DNA of 64,000 bases from Pseudolabrys sp. (GTDB lineage: Bacteria > Pseudomonadota > Alphaproteobacteria > Rhizobiales > Xanthobacteraceae). The stretch covers positions 28,213-92,212 of the forward strand of contig JAHBZF010000003.1 of the NCBI GenBank assembly GCA_019635575.1, read 5' to 3'. Of the stretch, positions 54,443 through 63,738 are shown in pieces. The translations under genes were made by a program, and so were the position numbers. Within the stretch, counting starts at the first letter, position 1; each line of letters opens with the position of its first letter. A model generated the notes under the pieces. It was not told the origin of the DNA, searched no databases, and saw nothing but the letters and a program-made list of their open reading frames with translations.

Positions 54443-54566
54443 AGGGCTGCCGGGATCCTTGGAGCTACCAACAAGCCGTGGCGGGGGATATGGTTCCTCA
54501 CAACATTGTCGCCGGCAAGTATTGATCCCGTATTGATATTTATCCGGTCATCGACGGGTAGCCGGC

Positions 54567-55340
54567 GTGTTCGATCGTGTGAAAGCTTACATCAGCGAGG
54601 CCATCCTGCGCTATCTGTCAAAGCCGACAGTGCGCTATGCCCCGTTTTTTGCACCGGAACCCCGGGTTCTGCGGGATGCGCTGCAGCCGGGCGACATCCT
54701 GCTGGTCGAGGGCAATACCCGCCTGAGCGCGATCATCAAATTCCTGACCCAGTCCACCTGGTCGCATGCGGCGCTTTATGTCGGCGACCGAAGGCCGCAG
54801 GGCCGCTCCGCCAACGACGATCTGGTGCTGCTGGAGGCTGATGCGGAGGTCGGCGTCACGCTCGTGCCGCTGACCAAATATGCGCATTTCAACCTGCGCA
54901 TCTGCCGGCCGGTCGGCATTCCGCTGGAGCAGCGGTATGCGGTGATCGACTACGCGCTGGAGCGGATCGGCCGTGCCTATGATTCCAAGCAGATCATCGA
55001 CCTTGCGCGGTATCTGTTTCCTTACCCGCCAGTGCCGGTCTGGTTTCGCCGCCGGATGCTGGCGATCGGCGCCGGCGATCCGACCAAGGCGATCTGTTCG
55101 GTGCTGATTGCGGAAGCGTTCGCCTCGATCCGTTATCCGATTCTGCCGGAGCAGATCACCCACAACGGCAAGATCATCGGCATCGCGCCGTTCGTGGAGC
55201 GGGAAATCGCGCATATCCGCAAGCATGGACTCTATACGCCGCGCGATTTCGACGTGTCGCCGTATTTCCAGATCGTCAAGCCGGTGCTGGAGTCCGGTTT
55301 TGATTTCAGCACGCTCCCGTGGATGCCGCCGGAGCAGTAA
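54567..55340 (+). CDS. YiiX/YebB-like permuted papain-fold cysteine hydrolase (C92 type)
   Basis: A 257-residue protein resembling the YaeF/YiiX permuted NlpC/P60 hydrolases. LQPGDILLVEGNTRLSAIIKFLTQSTWSHAALYVGD provides the His; AICSVLIAEAFAS provides the Cys, in the permuted order (His first). Such proteins act on amide bonds in peptidoglycan, lipid or peptides. No signal peptide is evident. The start is GTG 54567 with a weak ribosome site. A short direct repeat GTATTGAT lies at 54519-54526 and 54530-54537. Substrate unknown. Confidence 0.75.
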   Translation: MFDRVKAYISEAILRYLSKPTVRYAPFFAPEPRVLRDALQPGDILLVEGNTRLSAIIKFLTQSTWSHAALYVGDRRPQGRSANDDLVLLEADAEVGVTLVPLTKYAHFNLRICRPVGIPLEQRYAVIDYALERIGRAYDSKQIIDLARYLFPYPPVPVWFRRRMLAIGAGDPTKAICSVLIAEAFASIRYPILPEQITHNGKIIGIAPFVEREIAHIRKHGLYTPRDFDVSPYFQIVKPVLESGFDFSTLPWMPPEQ

Positions 55341-55461
55341 ACACTGGCGGAGCATGCTTCGTCCCGTCCGGATCGACGCTTCGCGTACCGCGAATTGATC
55401 TCGCCGAAAGTCGTTGATGGCGGCGTGGGTGCGGCATCATAGAATAAGCCGTGCAGGAGAG

Positions 55462-56547
55462 ATGACGATGGCCCGAGAAATGTCCGCGCGGCAGCGCGCG
55501 AAAGCGTTCTGCGACCGGTTCGCGTTGCAGATTCCCATTCTGCAAGCGCCGATGGCGGGCGCATGTCCGGCGTCGCTGGCCATCGCGGTGGCCAGGGCCG
55601 GCGGCATGGGTGGCATGGGCGGCTTGATGACGACACCGGATGGCATTCGTGCCTGGGCGAGCGAAGTGCGCGCCAGCAGCAACGGCGCGTTCCAGATCAA
55701 TCTCTGGGTGCCCGATCCGCCGCCGGTGCGGGATGCGGCGGCCGAAGCGCGCGTACGCGATTTCCTCGGTCAATTCGGACCGGCGGTGCCGGAAGAGGCT
55801 GGCAATGCCAAGTTGCAGGACTTCGCGCAGCAGTGCGAGGCGATGCTCGATGCCGGCGCGCCCGTCGTGTCGTCGATCATGGGTGTGTTTCCGGATGCGT
55901 TCGTCGCGCGCCTGAAGGAGCGCGGCGTCGCCTGGTTCGCCACGGTGACGACGCTGGCCGAAGCGCAGGCAGCGCAGCGTGCCGGCGCCGATGCGCTGAT
56001 CGTGCAGGGGACGGAAGCCGGCGGTCATCGCGGCGCGTTCGACAATGCCGCGGCGGAGCGGCAGGGCGGCACGCTGCTCGCGCTGCTGCCGCGCATCGCC
56101 GACAAAATCGATCTGCCGCTGATCGCCACCGGCGGCATCGGTGACGGCCGCGCTATCGCCGCCGTGCTGACGCTCGGCGCCAGCGCGGTGCAGATCGGCA
56201 CGGCGCTGCTGCGCTCGCCGGACGCGAAGATGCCGGCGGCCTATGCCGATGCGCTGGTCGAACTCGAGCCGGAAGGAACGGTGCCGACCCGCGCCTTCAG
56301 CGGCCGGCTCGGCCGCGCGGTGTTGAATGATTACGTGAAAGCGACGATGGCGCCCGACGCGCCGAGACCGGCGCCCTATCCGGTCCAGCGTGGCCTCGCC
56401 ACCCCGATGCGGGACGCGGCCGGGCGTGCCGGCGATGCGCAGCACATGCAGATCTGGGCCGGGCAGGCGGCGGCGATGGCGCGCGCCGAACCGGCGGCGG
56501 ATTTCGTCCGCCGTGTCTGGCAGGACGCGGAGCGGCTGTTGCCTTGA
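55462..56547 (+). CDS. Nitronate monooxygenase family flavoprotein (second copy)
   Basis: A 361-residue FMN TIM-barrel enzyme. IPILQAPMAGACPASLAIAVARAGGMG at the N-terminus, IVQGTEAGGHRGAFD (catalytic His) and LIATGGIGDGRAIAAVLTLGASAVQIGTALL match NMO. It is longer than the copy at 7425 and clearly a different branch. ATG 55462 follows CAGGAGAG; an open frame from 55414 adds 16 atypical residues. Stand-alone gene ahead of the ABC-F gene. Confidence 0.88.
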   Translation: MTMAREMSARQRAKAFCDRFALQIPILQAPMAGACPASLAIAVARAGGMGGMGGLMTTPDGIRAWASEVRASSNGAFQINLWVPDPPPVRDAAAEARVRDFLGQFGPAVPEEAGNAKLQDFAQQCEAMLDAGAPVVSSIMGVFPDAFVARLKERGVAWFATVTTLAEAQAAQRAGADALIVQGTEAGGHRGAFDNAAAERQGGTLLALLPRIADKIDLPLIATGGIGDGRAIAAVLTLGASAVQIGTALLRSPDAKMPAAYADALVELEPEGTVPTRAFSGRLGRAVLNDYVKATMAPDAPRPAPYPVQRGLATPMRDAAGRAGDAQHMQIWAGQAAAMARAEPAADFVRRVWQDAERLLP

Positions 56548-56628
56548 GCACGTGATCCGGCGAGGTGGCGGTTCGCCGCCACAGCGGTTACAAGGCGCGG
56601 ATTCTTGCGATCTGCACCCTGAAAGCCA

Positions 56629-58431
56629 ATGGCCCCGCCGCTCCTGCAACTCAAATCCATCGCGCTCACCTTCGGCGGCACGCCGCTGCTGGAGGACGCC
56701 GAGCTGTCGGTGGCGGCCGGCGAGCGCGTCTGTCTGGTCGGCCGCAACGGGTCCGGTAAATCGACGCTGCTGAAGATCGCCGCCGGCACGGTGACGCCGG
56801 ACAAGGGCAGCGTGTTCGTGCAGCCCGGCGCGAGCCTGCGCTATCTGTCGCAGGAGCCGGACTTCGGCGATGCGCCGACGACGCTGGCTTATGTGGAGGC
56901 CGGTCTAAATGACGACGGCCTGCACCGCGCGCGGATGATGCTCGACGCGGTCGGTTTGCGCGGCGATGAAAATCCGGCGGCGCTGTCGGGCGGCGAGGCG
57001 CGCCGTACGGCGTTGGCGAAGGTGCTGGCGCCCGAGCCGGATATCCTGCTGCTCGACGAGCCGACCAACCATCTCGATCTGTCCACCATCGAATGGCTGG
57101 AGCGCGAACTGGACGGTCTTCGCACCGCGCTTGTCCTGATCAGCCACGACCGGCGCTTCCTCTCCAATCTGTCGCGCAGCACCGTGTGGCTCGACCGCGG
57201 GCGGACCAAACGGGTCGAGCGCGGCTTCGCCGATTTCGAAAGCTGGCGCGACGAAGTGCTGGCGGAGGAGGAGCGCGACCTGCACAAGCTCGGCCGCAAG
57301 ATCGTCGCCGAGGAGCACTGGCTGCGCTACGGCGTCTCCGGCCGCCGCAAGCGCAATGTCCGCCGGCTCGCGGCGCTGCAGGATTTGCGGCAGGCGCGAC
57401 GCACCCATCGCGGGCCGGAAGGCCGCGTCACCATGGCGGCGAGCGAGGCGGATGCCTCCGGCGCGCTGGTGATCGAGGCGCGCGACATCGCCAAGAGCTA
57501 CGGCGACCGCGCCATTGTCGGAAAATTCTCGACGCGCACTTTGCGCGGCGACCGCGTCGGCATCGTCGGCCCGAACGGCAGCGGCAAGACCACGCTGGTG
57601 TCGATGCTCACCGGCGCGCTGGCGCCGGACAGCGGCACGGTGAAAGTCGGCGCGACCGTGGAGATGGCGACGCTGACGCAACACCGCGACAGTCTCGACC
57701 CGACGACCACGGTGGCCGACGCGCTCACCGGCGGTTCCGGCGACAGCGTACTGATCGGCGGCGAGCGCCGCCATGTGGTCGGTTATCTCAAGGACTTCCT
57801 GTTCGCGCCGGAGCAGGCACGCACGCCGCTCGGCAAATTGTCCGGCGGCGAGCGCGGCCGGCTGATGCTGGCGCAGGTGCTGGCGAAGCCGTCGAACCTC
57901 CTCGTGCTCGACGAGCCGACCAACGATCTCGACATGGAAACCCTCGACGTGCTCGAGGGTATGCTCGGCGATTACGCCGGCACCGTGCTGCTGATCAGCC
58001 ACGACCGCGATTTCCTCGACCGGCTGGTGACCAGCGTGATCGTGCCGGAAGGCGATGGCCGCTGGACCGAATATGCCGGCGGCTACACCGATATGCTGGC
58101 GCAGCGTGGCGAGGACCTGACGCGCACCAAACCGGCCAGGGCGAAGGCTGAAAAGGTTGTCACGGAGCCGGTGCCGGCTGCCGTGCGCAAACGCAAGCTC
58201 AGCTTCAACGAGAAGCACGCGCTGGAAACGCTGCCGAAAACCATCGCTGATCTGGAAAAGCAGGCGCAGACCTTGCAGCAGCAGCTCGACGACCCGTCGC
58301 TGTTCACCCGCGACCGCGCGGCGTTCGACAAGGCGACGCAGGCGCTGGGCGAGGTGCAGACGAAACTCGCGGAGGCGGAAGAGCGCTGGCTCGAACTGGA
58401 AATCCTGCGCGAAGAGATCGACAGCCAGTAA
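56629..58431 (+). CDS. uup: ABC-F family ATPase (Uup-like)
   Basis: A 600-residue twin-ATPase without membrane segments. Walker A sites are GRNGSGKST and GPNGSGKTT. Signatures are ALSGGEARRTALAKVLA and LSGGERGRLMLAQVLA, with Walker B LLLDEPTNHLDLSTIEWLE and LVLDEPTNDLDMETLD. The C-terminal ~90 residues form the charged coiled coil typical of Uup (KRKLSFNEKHALETLPKTI onward). Uup/ABC-F proteins act on ribosomes or DNA. The stop lies one base before the stop of the convergent ccoS gene. Confidence 0.92.
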   Translation: MAPPLLQLKSIALTFGGTPLLEDAELSVAAGERVCLVGRNGSGKSTLLKIAAGTVTPDKGSVFVQPGASLRYLSQEPDFGDAPTTLAYVEAGLNDDGLHRARMMLDAVGLRGDENPAALSGGEARRTALAKVLAPEPDILLLDEPTNHLDLSTIEWLERELDGLRTALVLISHDRRFLSNLSRSTVWLDRGRTKRVERGFADFESWRDEVLAEEERDLHKLGRKIVAEEHWLRYGVSGRRKRNVRRLAALQDLRQARRTHRGPEGRVTMAASEADASGALVIEARDIAKSYGDRAIVGKFSTRTLRGDRVGIVGPNGSGKTTLVSMLTGALAPDSGTVKVGATVEMATLTQHRDSLDPTTTVADALTGGSGDSVLIGGERRHVVGYLKDFLFAPEQARTPLGKLSGGERGRLMLAQVLAKPSNLLVLDEPTNDLDMETLDVLEGMLGDYAGTVLLISHDRDFLDRLVTSVIVPEGDGRWTEYAGGYTDMLAQRGEDLTRTKPARAKAEKVVTEPVPAAVRKRKLSFNEKHALETLPKTIADLEKQAQTLQQQLDDPSLFTRDRAAFDKATQALGEVQTKLAEAEERWLELEILREEIDSQ

Positions 58432-58432
58432 C

Positions 58433-58588
58433 TCAGGCAATCGGCTTGTCGTTCTCATCGAACAGGATGCGTTCGGCGGCGCCGTCGAGGTCGTCGTACT
58501 GGCCGTTGCGCAGCGTCCACATGAAGGCGCCGAGCCCGGCGAGACCGAGCGCCAGCGCGATCGGGACCAGATACAGGAAATCGCTCAT
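58433..58588 (-). CDS. ccoS: cbb3-type cytochrome oxidase assembly protein CcoS (FixS)
   Basis: A 51-residue protein. MSDFLYLVPIALALGLAGL is a single N-terminal transmembrane helix, then FMWTLRNGQYDDLDGAAERIL, the CcoS signature with its acidic DDLDGAAxRIL motif. CcoS is needed for cofactor insertion into the cbb3 oxidase. It overlaps ccoI by 4 bp (58585-58588), a normal arrangement (ccoIS). The gene ends one base from the ABC-F stop. Confidence 0.92.
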   Translation of the reverse strand: MSDFLYLVPIALALGLAGLGAFMWTLRNGQYDDLDGAAERILFDENDKPIA

Positions 58589-60816
58589 GGTGCGGCCTCC
58601 GCAAAGACAGGGCGGACAGGGCTGGCAGCCTGCGGCCGTGGCGCATCCGGCGCGCGCACGCGCAACGCATTGGCGACCACCAGCAGCGACGAGCCCGACA
58701 TGGCGATGGCCGCGACCAGCGGCGTGACATGACCCAGTACCGCAATCGGCACGGCGATCGCGTTATAGGCAATGGCGAGCGCGAGGTTCTGCCGGATCAG
58801 CCGCGCCGCGTCGCGTGCCACGGCGATGGCTTGGGGAACTGCGCGCAGATCGTCGCGCAGGAACACCAGATCGGCGGCGTTGCGGCCGACATCGGCGGCG
58901 GAGGCGGGCGCCATCGACGCCTGCGCGGCGGCAAGTGCGGGCGCATCGTTGAGGCCGTCGCCGACCATCAGCACGCGATGACCTTGCGTGGCCAGCGCCG
59001 CGAGATGCGCGGTCTTGCCGGCCGGCGTCGCTTCGGCGCTGTGACGGAGGCCGAGCGTTTCCGCGAGCGCGCTGACGCGGCTGTCGCGGTCGCCGGACAG
59101 GATTTCGACCGGCAATCCGCTGGCGGTGAGTGCGCGCATGGTTTCGTGCGCGCCCGGCCGCAGCCGGTCATCGAACCGGAACGTGGCAAGAACAACGCTG
59201 TCGCGGGTCAGCGCCACGCCGTCACCGGTCGCTGCGCCGGCCCAGCCCGGCCGTCCGAGCCGGATGACGGATGATCCGTCGCGCGCTTCGAGGCCGAAGC
59301 CGGGATGCTCGGTGACGTCATGCAGCGCCGGCACGGCGGTATAACCGGCCGCCGCGGCGAGCGCGCGCGAATAGGGGTGCCGCGAATGCGCGGCGAGCGC
59401 GCCGGCGAGCGCCAGAACCTGCGGCGGCATCGCATCGCCGTTGACGAGGCGCGGCTCGCCGAAGGTCAGCGTGCCGGTTTTGTCGAACACCACGGTATCG
59501 ACGGTGGCGAGCCGCTCCAGCGCACCGCCATCTTTCACCATGATGCCGCGATCGAACAGCCGCCGCGCCGCGACCACCTGCACCATCGGCACGGCGAGGC
59601 CGAGCGCGCAGGGGCAGGTGATGATGAGGACGGCGATGGCGACGGTGAGCGCGCGATGCACGTCGCCGGAGGCGATCATCCAGCCGATGAAGGTGAGGAG
59701 TGCCGTCGTGTGCACGACCGGCGCATAAAGCTGCGCGGCGCGGTCGGCGATGCGGCGATAACGCGAGCGGCCGGATTCGGCGGCTTCCATCATCCGCATC
59801 ATCTCGGCGAGGAACGAGTCCTTTGCCGCTGCCGTCGTGGTGAGGGTCAGCGGCCCGGTGAGGTTGAGCATGCCGGCCTGCAGCGTGGCACCGGGGGCAG
59901 CTCGTTGCGGCACGCTCTCGCCGGTGACCAGCGATCCGTCGATGTCAGACGTGCCGCTGGCAACGACGCCATCGACCGGAATGCGCTCGCCGGCGGCAAC
60001 GAGCAGCATCATGCCGGGTACGATCTCGGTGACCGGCCGGTAAATGCGGCGGCCGTCCGTCTCCAGCACCATGGCGCCGCGCGCGGCGAGGCGGGCGAGC
60101 CCTTTCACGGTCGCGCGGGCGCGGTCGCGCATCAGGTGATCGAGGGTGCGGCCGATCAGCAGGAAGAACAGCAACGTGATCGCCGCGTCAAAATAAGCGT
60201 GCGGGCCGCGCGTCGCGGTTTCGTAGAGGCTCAGACCGAAGGCCAGCAGCACGCCGATGGAGATCGGCACGTCCATGTTGGTGCGGCCGTGGCGCAACGC
60301 CTGCCATGCCGAGCGGAAGAAGATGCGGCCGGAATAGGCGAGTGCCGGCAAAGCGAGCGCGGCGGAAATCCAGTGGAACAGGTCGCGCGTCTCGCCGTCG
60401 GCGCCGGACCAGACCGACACCGAGAGGAGCATGATGTTCATGGCGGCGAAGCCCGCCACCGCCAAGGCACGGATCAGTTCGCTGCGTGCGGTATCCTCGT
60501 CGCGCGCCATCGGATCGGCGAGATGCGCCGCATAGCCGAGCCGGCCGAGGGTTTCGAGAAACGGTGGCGGTGTTTCGCCGGCGGTCCAGCGGACGGTGAC
60601 GCGCCGGGTCGAGAGGTTGACGCGCGCATGACTGATGCCCGGCATTGTCCCGAGCGCGCTCTCGATGGTGCGGATGCAGGCGCCGCAATGGATGCCCGGC
60701 ACCGAGAGTTCGGTTTGCCGTTCGCCATTGCCGACGTCGCGGCTCGCGAGTTGCACCTCCTCCACCGCCGGCAAAGCCGGCGTGACGCTGTCAACGGAGG
60801 GGGCGCAGCAGCTCAT
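58585..60816 (-). CDS. ccoI: Copper-translocating P-type ATPase CcoI (FixI)
   Basis: A 743-residue P1B ATPase delivering copper for cbb3 oxidase assembly. An N-terminal heavy-metal domain has GIHCGAC (Cys44, Cys47), preceded by a Cys pair in MSCCAP. The membrane motif is CPCALGLAVP, the phosphorylation site DKTGTLT, the A-domain TGES and the hinge GDGLNDAP. About eight transmembrane helices. It starts one base after the DUF2189 gene stop and is followed by ccoS, as in fixGHIS operons. Confidence 0.96.
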   Translation of the reverse strand: MSCCAPSVDSVTPALPAVEEVQLASRDVGNGERQTELSVPGIHCGACIRTIESALGTMPGISHARVNLSTRRVTVRWTAGETPPPFLETLGRLGYAAHLADPMARDEDTARSELIRALAVAGFAAMNIMLLSVSVWSGADGETRDLFHWISAALALPALAYSGRIFFRSAWQALRHGRTNMDVPISIGVLLAFGLSLYETATRGPHAYFDAAITLLFFLLIGRTLDHLMRDRARATVKGLARLAARGAMVLETDGRRIYRPVTEIVPGMMLLVAAGERIPVDGVVASGTSDIDGSLVTGESVPQRAAPGATLQAGMLNLTGPLTLTTTAAAKDSFLAEMMRMMEAAESGRSRYRRIADRAAQLYAPVVHTTALLTFIGWMIASGDVHRALTVAIAVLIITCPCALGLAVPMVQVVAARRLFDRGIMVKDGGALERLATVDTVVFDKTGTLTFGEPRLVNGDAMPPQVLALAGALAAHSRHPYSRALAAAAGYTAVPALHDVTEHPGFGLEARDGSSVIRLGRPGWAGAATGDGVALTRDSVVLATFRFDDRLRPGAHETMRALTASGLPVEILSGDRDSRVSALAETLGLRHSAEATPAGKTAHLAALATQGHRVLMVGDGLNDAPALAAAQASMAPASAADVGRNAADLVFLRDDLRAVPQAIAVARDAARLIRQNLALAIAYNAIAVPIAVLGHVTPLVAAIAMSGSSLLVVANALRVRAPDAPRPQAASPVRPVFAEAAP

Positions 60817-60817
60817 C

Positions 60818-61621
60818 TCAATCCTTCTGAACGGTGTCGCCGCGCAGCGCGCGATAGGCGTGCCAGGTGCCGTGACCGAGCACCGGGAAGACGACGATCA
60901 GGCCGACCAGACCGGTGGCGAGGCTGAACAGGAACAGCACCAGCACGATCGCGCCCCAGGTGAACAGGGCCGGCAGGTTGTGCCACACCAGCGCGACGCT
61001 GGTCCCCATGGCGGTGAGCGCGTCGACGCGCTCGTTCAGCAGCATCGGGATCGAGAACGCGCTGATGGCGAACGAGAAGGCGGCAAACAGCGCGCCGACC
61101 ACGCCGCCGACCAGCAGCATCGCCCAGCCTTCCGGCGTGGTGAACAGCATCGGCGCGATGTGATCGAGGCCGGGGAACGGCCGCAGTCCGAAGAACAGCG
61201 CATAGATGATCACCGCCGCGCGCATCCACAGCAGCATGAGGAGGCACAGCAGCACGCCGGTGAACAGGATCTGCCCGCCGGAAGCCGGCCTGACGAAGAT
61301 CATGCGCATCAGGCTGACCGGCTCGCCGGCGGCGAGCCGCCGGCTCTTTTCATACAGACCGATCGCCACCACCGGGCCGACCACCATGAAGCCGGCGAAC
61401 GCCGGAAACAGGATGTAGTCCCAGCCGAACCAGATCAGGCTGGCGACCGTGGTGAGCGAGATCAGAAACACGATCAGGCCGTAGGTGAGGCTGGTATTGG
61501 CGTGGGTGCAGGTGTCGTGCCAGCCCTGAGCCAGCCAGCGGAACGCCACGCCGGCGGGAAGATTACGCTTCCAGCGCTCGGGATGCGGCGCGGGCGGGAA
61601 GACTGCGGGGATCGTTGTCAT
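60818..61621 (-). CDS. DUF2189-type integral membrane protein in the cbb3 operon
   Basis: A 267-residue polytopic membrane protein with about six hydrophobic helices, resembling the DUF2189 family (WLAQGWHDTCTHANTSLTYGLIVFLI, AGFMVVGPVVAIGLYEKSRRL). Function is not established. It stands where ccoG and ccoH (fixGH) would be expected, between the structural genes and ccoI. The stop lies one base before ccoI, so they are co-transcribed. Possibly an assembly or membrane-organising factor; this is inference. Confidence 0.75.
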   Translation of the reverse strand: MTTIPAVFPPAPHPERWKRNLPAGVAFRWLAQGWHDTCTHANTSLTYGLIVFLISLTTVASLIWFGWDYILFPAFAGFMVVGPVVAIGLYEKSRRLAAGEPVSLMRMIFVRPASGGQILFTGVLLCLLMLLWMRAAVIIYALFFGLRPFPGLDHIAPMLFTTPEGWAMLLVGGVVGALFAAFSFAISAFSIPMLLNERVDALTAMGTSVALVWHNLPALFTWGAIVLVLFLFSLATGLVGLIVVFPVLGHGTWHAYRALRGDTVQKD

Positions 61622-61673
61622 CGGAGAGCCTCTTCTGAGCGGTGTCTTCGTTCACGCCACGGGAGCAACAAAG

Positions 61674-61871
61674 TTAGCGGCTGGTGCAGGCAGAGCGCGC
61701 GGCGGCGAACTGACCGGGCGTGGCGCTGCCGCTGCGAACATGATCGACGCAGTCGGGTTGCGACTGCGTCGCGACATAGACGAGATGGGCGTTGGCGCCG
61801 AGCACCAGCAGCAGCGCGGCGCCGATGCCAAGCCAGAACGCAAGACGGTAGGGCGAAATGCTGCGGGTCAT
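61674..61871 (-). CDS. Small single-helix membrane protein in the cbb3 operon
   Basis: A 65-residue protein: short basic N-terminus (MTRSISPYR), one transmembrane helix (about residues 10-33), and a C-terminal tail with two Cys (41 and 62). Positive-inside charge suggests the Cys tail faces the periplasm. It starts 11 bp behind ccoP. It is not CcoQ (which is at 62770) or CcoS. I do not recognise a family; a role in heme/copper handling or disulfide chemistry is speculative. Confidence 0.65.
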   Translation of the reverse strand: MTRSISPYRLAFWLGIGAALLLVLGANAHLVYVATQSQPDCVDHVRSGSATPGQFAAARSACTSR

Positions 61872-61882
61872 GACGTCGCCTT

Positions 61883-62773
61883 TCAGGGGGTCTTCTTGCG
61901 CAGATCGACGAGATAGAGTGTCAGGATCTTGCGATCGAGCGGCGATAACCGGCCCTCCCAGGACGGCATGTGGCCCTGCCGGCCACCCCAGACGGTGGTG
62001 AAGATTGATTGCGCATCGCCGCCATAGATCCAGAACGGGTCGGTAAGGTCGGGTGCGCCGGCTTCGGTGCTGCCCTTGCCGTTCTCGCCGTGACAGGAGA
62101 CGCAATTGGCGGCGAACACGGTTTTGCCGGCGGCGATCTCTTGCGGCGTCGCGTCCTTCGCGGCGGCCGGGTTCGACAGCGTGCGCACATAGGCGACGAC
62201 ATTGTCGATCTCGTTGCGCTTGAGCACGCCGTCGCGGCCGAACGCCAGCATTTGCGAGGTGCGGGTCTTGGGATGCGTGGCATTGATGCCGACACTGATG
62301 GTTTCGGCGATGGCATTGGCGTCGCCACCCCACAGCCAGGTGTTGCCGACGAGGCTCGGGAAACCCTTGCCGCCCTTGTTGCCGTCGGCGCGCAGGCCGT
62401 GACACACGGCGCAATTGTCGCCGAACAATGTATGCCCGGTCTGCCGCACGATCTGCATCAGTTGCGGGTCGGCTTCGACCTGCTGGTAGGATTCGGTTTC
62501 GATCCGCTTGCTCCAGGTCGCGCGGTCGAGCGCGGCTTCCTGCAGTTTTTCCGCGACGGTGGCGCGTTGGTCGATTCCGAGCAGTCCCTTGGTGTAGCTC
62601 ACGCCGAGCGGCCACGCCGGCATCAACACCCAGTAGCCGAGCGAGAACAGCGCGGTGACGATCAGGAAGAAATACACCACGCGCGGCACCGGCGTGTTCA
62701 GCTCGGTGATGCCGTTCCATTCGTGGCCGGTGGTCAGATAACCGGTATGCGGATCGCGTTGCTCGACGCTCAT
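61883..62773 (-). CDS. ccoP: cbb3-type cytochrome c oxidase subunit III (CcoP/FixP)
   Basis: A 296-residue diheme cytochrome c with an N-terminal transmembrane helix (about residues 33-53). Heme motifs are CAVCH (Cys121, Cys124, His125) and CVSCH (Cys224, Cys227, His228). It accepts electrons for the oxidase. The start overlaps the ccoQ stop (62770-62773). Length is normal for FixP. Confidence 0.97.
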   Translation of the reverse strand: MSVEQRDPHTGYLTTGHEWNGITELNTPVPRVVYFFLIVTALFSLGYWVLMPAWPLGVSYTKGLLGIDQRATVAEKLQEAALDRATWSKRIETESYQQVEADPQLMQIVRQTGHTLFGDNCAVCHGLRADGNKGGKGFPSLVGNTWLWGGDANAIAETISVGINATHPKTRTSQMLAFGRDGVLKRNEIDNVVAYVRTLSNPAAAKDATPQEIAAGKTVFAANCVSCHGENGKGSTEAGAPDLTDPFWIYGGDAQSIFTTVWGGRQGHMPSWEGRLSPLDRKILTLYLVDLRKKTP

Positions 62774-62958
62774 GGTTTATCCTTTGCCGTAATCTCCGGC
62801 CTGTCGTCGTCCTCAAGGATCGATGTGGCCGCGTGCTGGAATCGCGCGCGATTGGCGGGCCAGAACGTGTAGACGAGCACCGCGATGGAAAGTGCGATCA
62901 GGTAGAAAAGCCCGAACGACTTCGCCAGCCAGACCGTGAAGTTGTGATCGAGGTCCAT
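62770..62958 (-). CDS. ccoQ: cbb3-type oxidase subunit CcoQ (FixQ)
   Basis: A 62-residue protein with a single transmembrane helix (about residues 17-33, SFGLFYLIALSIAVLVYTFWP), followed by a charged tail. Size, position between ccoO and ccoP and the FWPANRARFQ motif identify FixQ. It stabilises the oxidase complex. Confidence 0.94.
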   Translation of the reverse strand: MDLDHNFTVWLAKSFGLFYLIALSIAVLVYTFWPANRARFQHAATSILEDDDRPEITAKDKP

Positions 62959-62960
62959 GA

Positions 62961-63734
62961 TTACTTCCCGCTGGTGGTCTTGACCGGCGCTTGCGCCGGC
63001 GCAGTCAGCGCCGCGACCGGTTTGCTGGCGACAGGGGTCAGGCGGCCGAGAATCTGGAGATAGGCGACGACCGCATCCATCTCGGTCAGCCGGCCCGGAC
63101 GGTTATCGAAGGCGCGGACGGTGGTGTCCTTGCCGTAACGCTTGCTGACGCCTTCCGCCTGCGGCGTGTCCGGCGCGGCCTGGCCATAGGCATCCGCGGG
63201 TGCATTGGCGATCATTTCGTCGGTGTAGGGCACGCCGACCTTGCGCAGCGCCTTGAGATGCAGGCCGAGGTCCGCCGTCTCCAGTTCGTTCCGCAGCAGC
63301 CAGCGATAGGCCGGCATGACCGATTCCGGCACCACGTCGCGTGGATTGTTGAGATGCGCGACGTGCCAGTCGTCGGAATATTTCTCGCCGATGCGGGCAA
63401 GGTCCGGACCGGTGCGCTTCGAGCCCCACAGCATCGGATGGTCGTATTTGGATTCGACCGCCAGCGAGTAGGGACCGTAACGTTCCACTTCGTCGCGCAG
63501 GGTGCGGATCATCTGCGAGTGGCAGGCATAGCAACCCTCGCGGATATAGATGTTGCGGCCGGCGAGTTCGAGCGGTGTATAGACCCGCATGTCCGGCGCA
63601 TCCTCCACCGTCTGGTGGATGGTGAACAGCGGCGCGATTTCGACCAGGCCGCCGATCGACGCGACGCCGATGATGGCGAGTGCCAGTCCGATCGCCTTGC
63701 GTTCGAGTTTATATTGAAGTCCGAAAATCGACAT
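62961..63734 (-). CDS. ccoO: cbb3-type cytochrome c oxidase subunit II (CcoO/FixO)
   Basis: A 257-residue monoheme cytochrome c with an N-terminal anchor helix (residues about 14-33). The heme motif is CYACH (Cys68, Cys71, His72), and GPDLARIGEKYSDDWHVAHLNNPRDVVPESVMP is the family's core. The start is ATG 63734; the longer open frame runs into the ccoN end. It lies 2 bp upstream of ccoQ. Confidence 0.97.
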   Translation of the reverse strand: MSIFGLQYKLERKAIGLALAIIGVASIGGLVEIAPLFTIHQTVEDAPDMRVYTPLELAGRNIYIREGCYACHSQMIRTLRDEVERYGPYSLAVESKYDHPMLWGSKRTGPDLARIGEKYSDDWHVAHLNNPRDVVPESVMPAYRWLLRNELETADLGLHLKALRKVGVPYTDEMIANAPADAYGQAAPDTPQAEGVSKRYGKDTTVRAFDNRPGRLTEMDAVVAYLQILGRLTPVASKPVAALTAPAQAPVKTTSGK

Positions 63735-63738
63735 GACG

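Noticed and set aside
59305-60927. 540-residue plus-strand frame opposite ccoI
   Set aside because: Antisense of a well-supported P-type ATPase; His/Arg/Glu-rich without structure.
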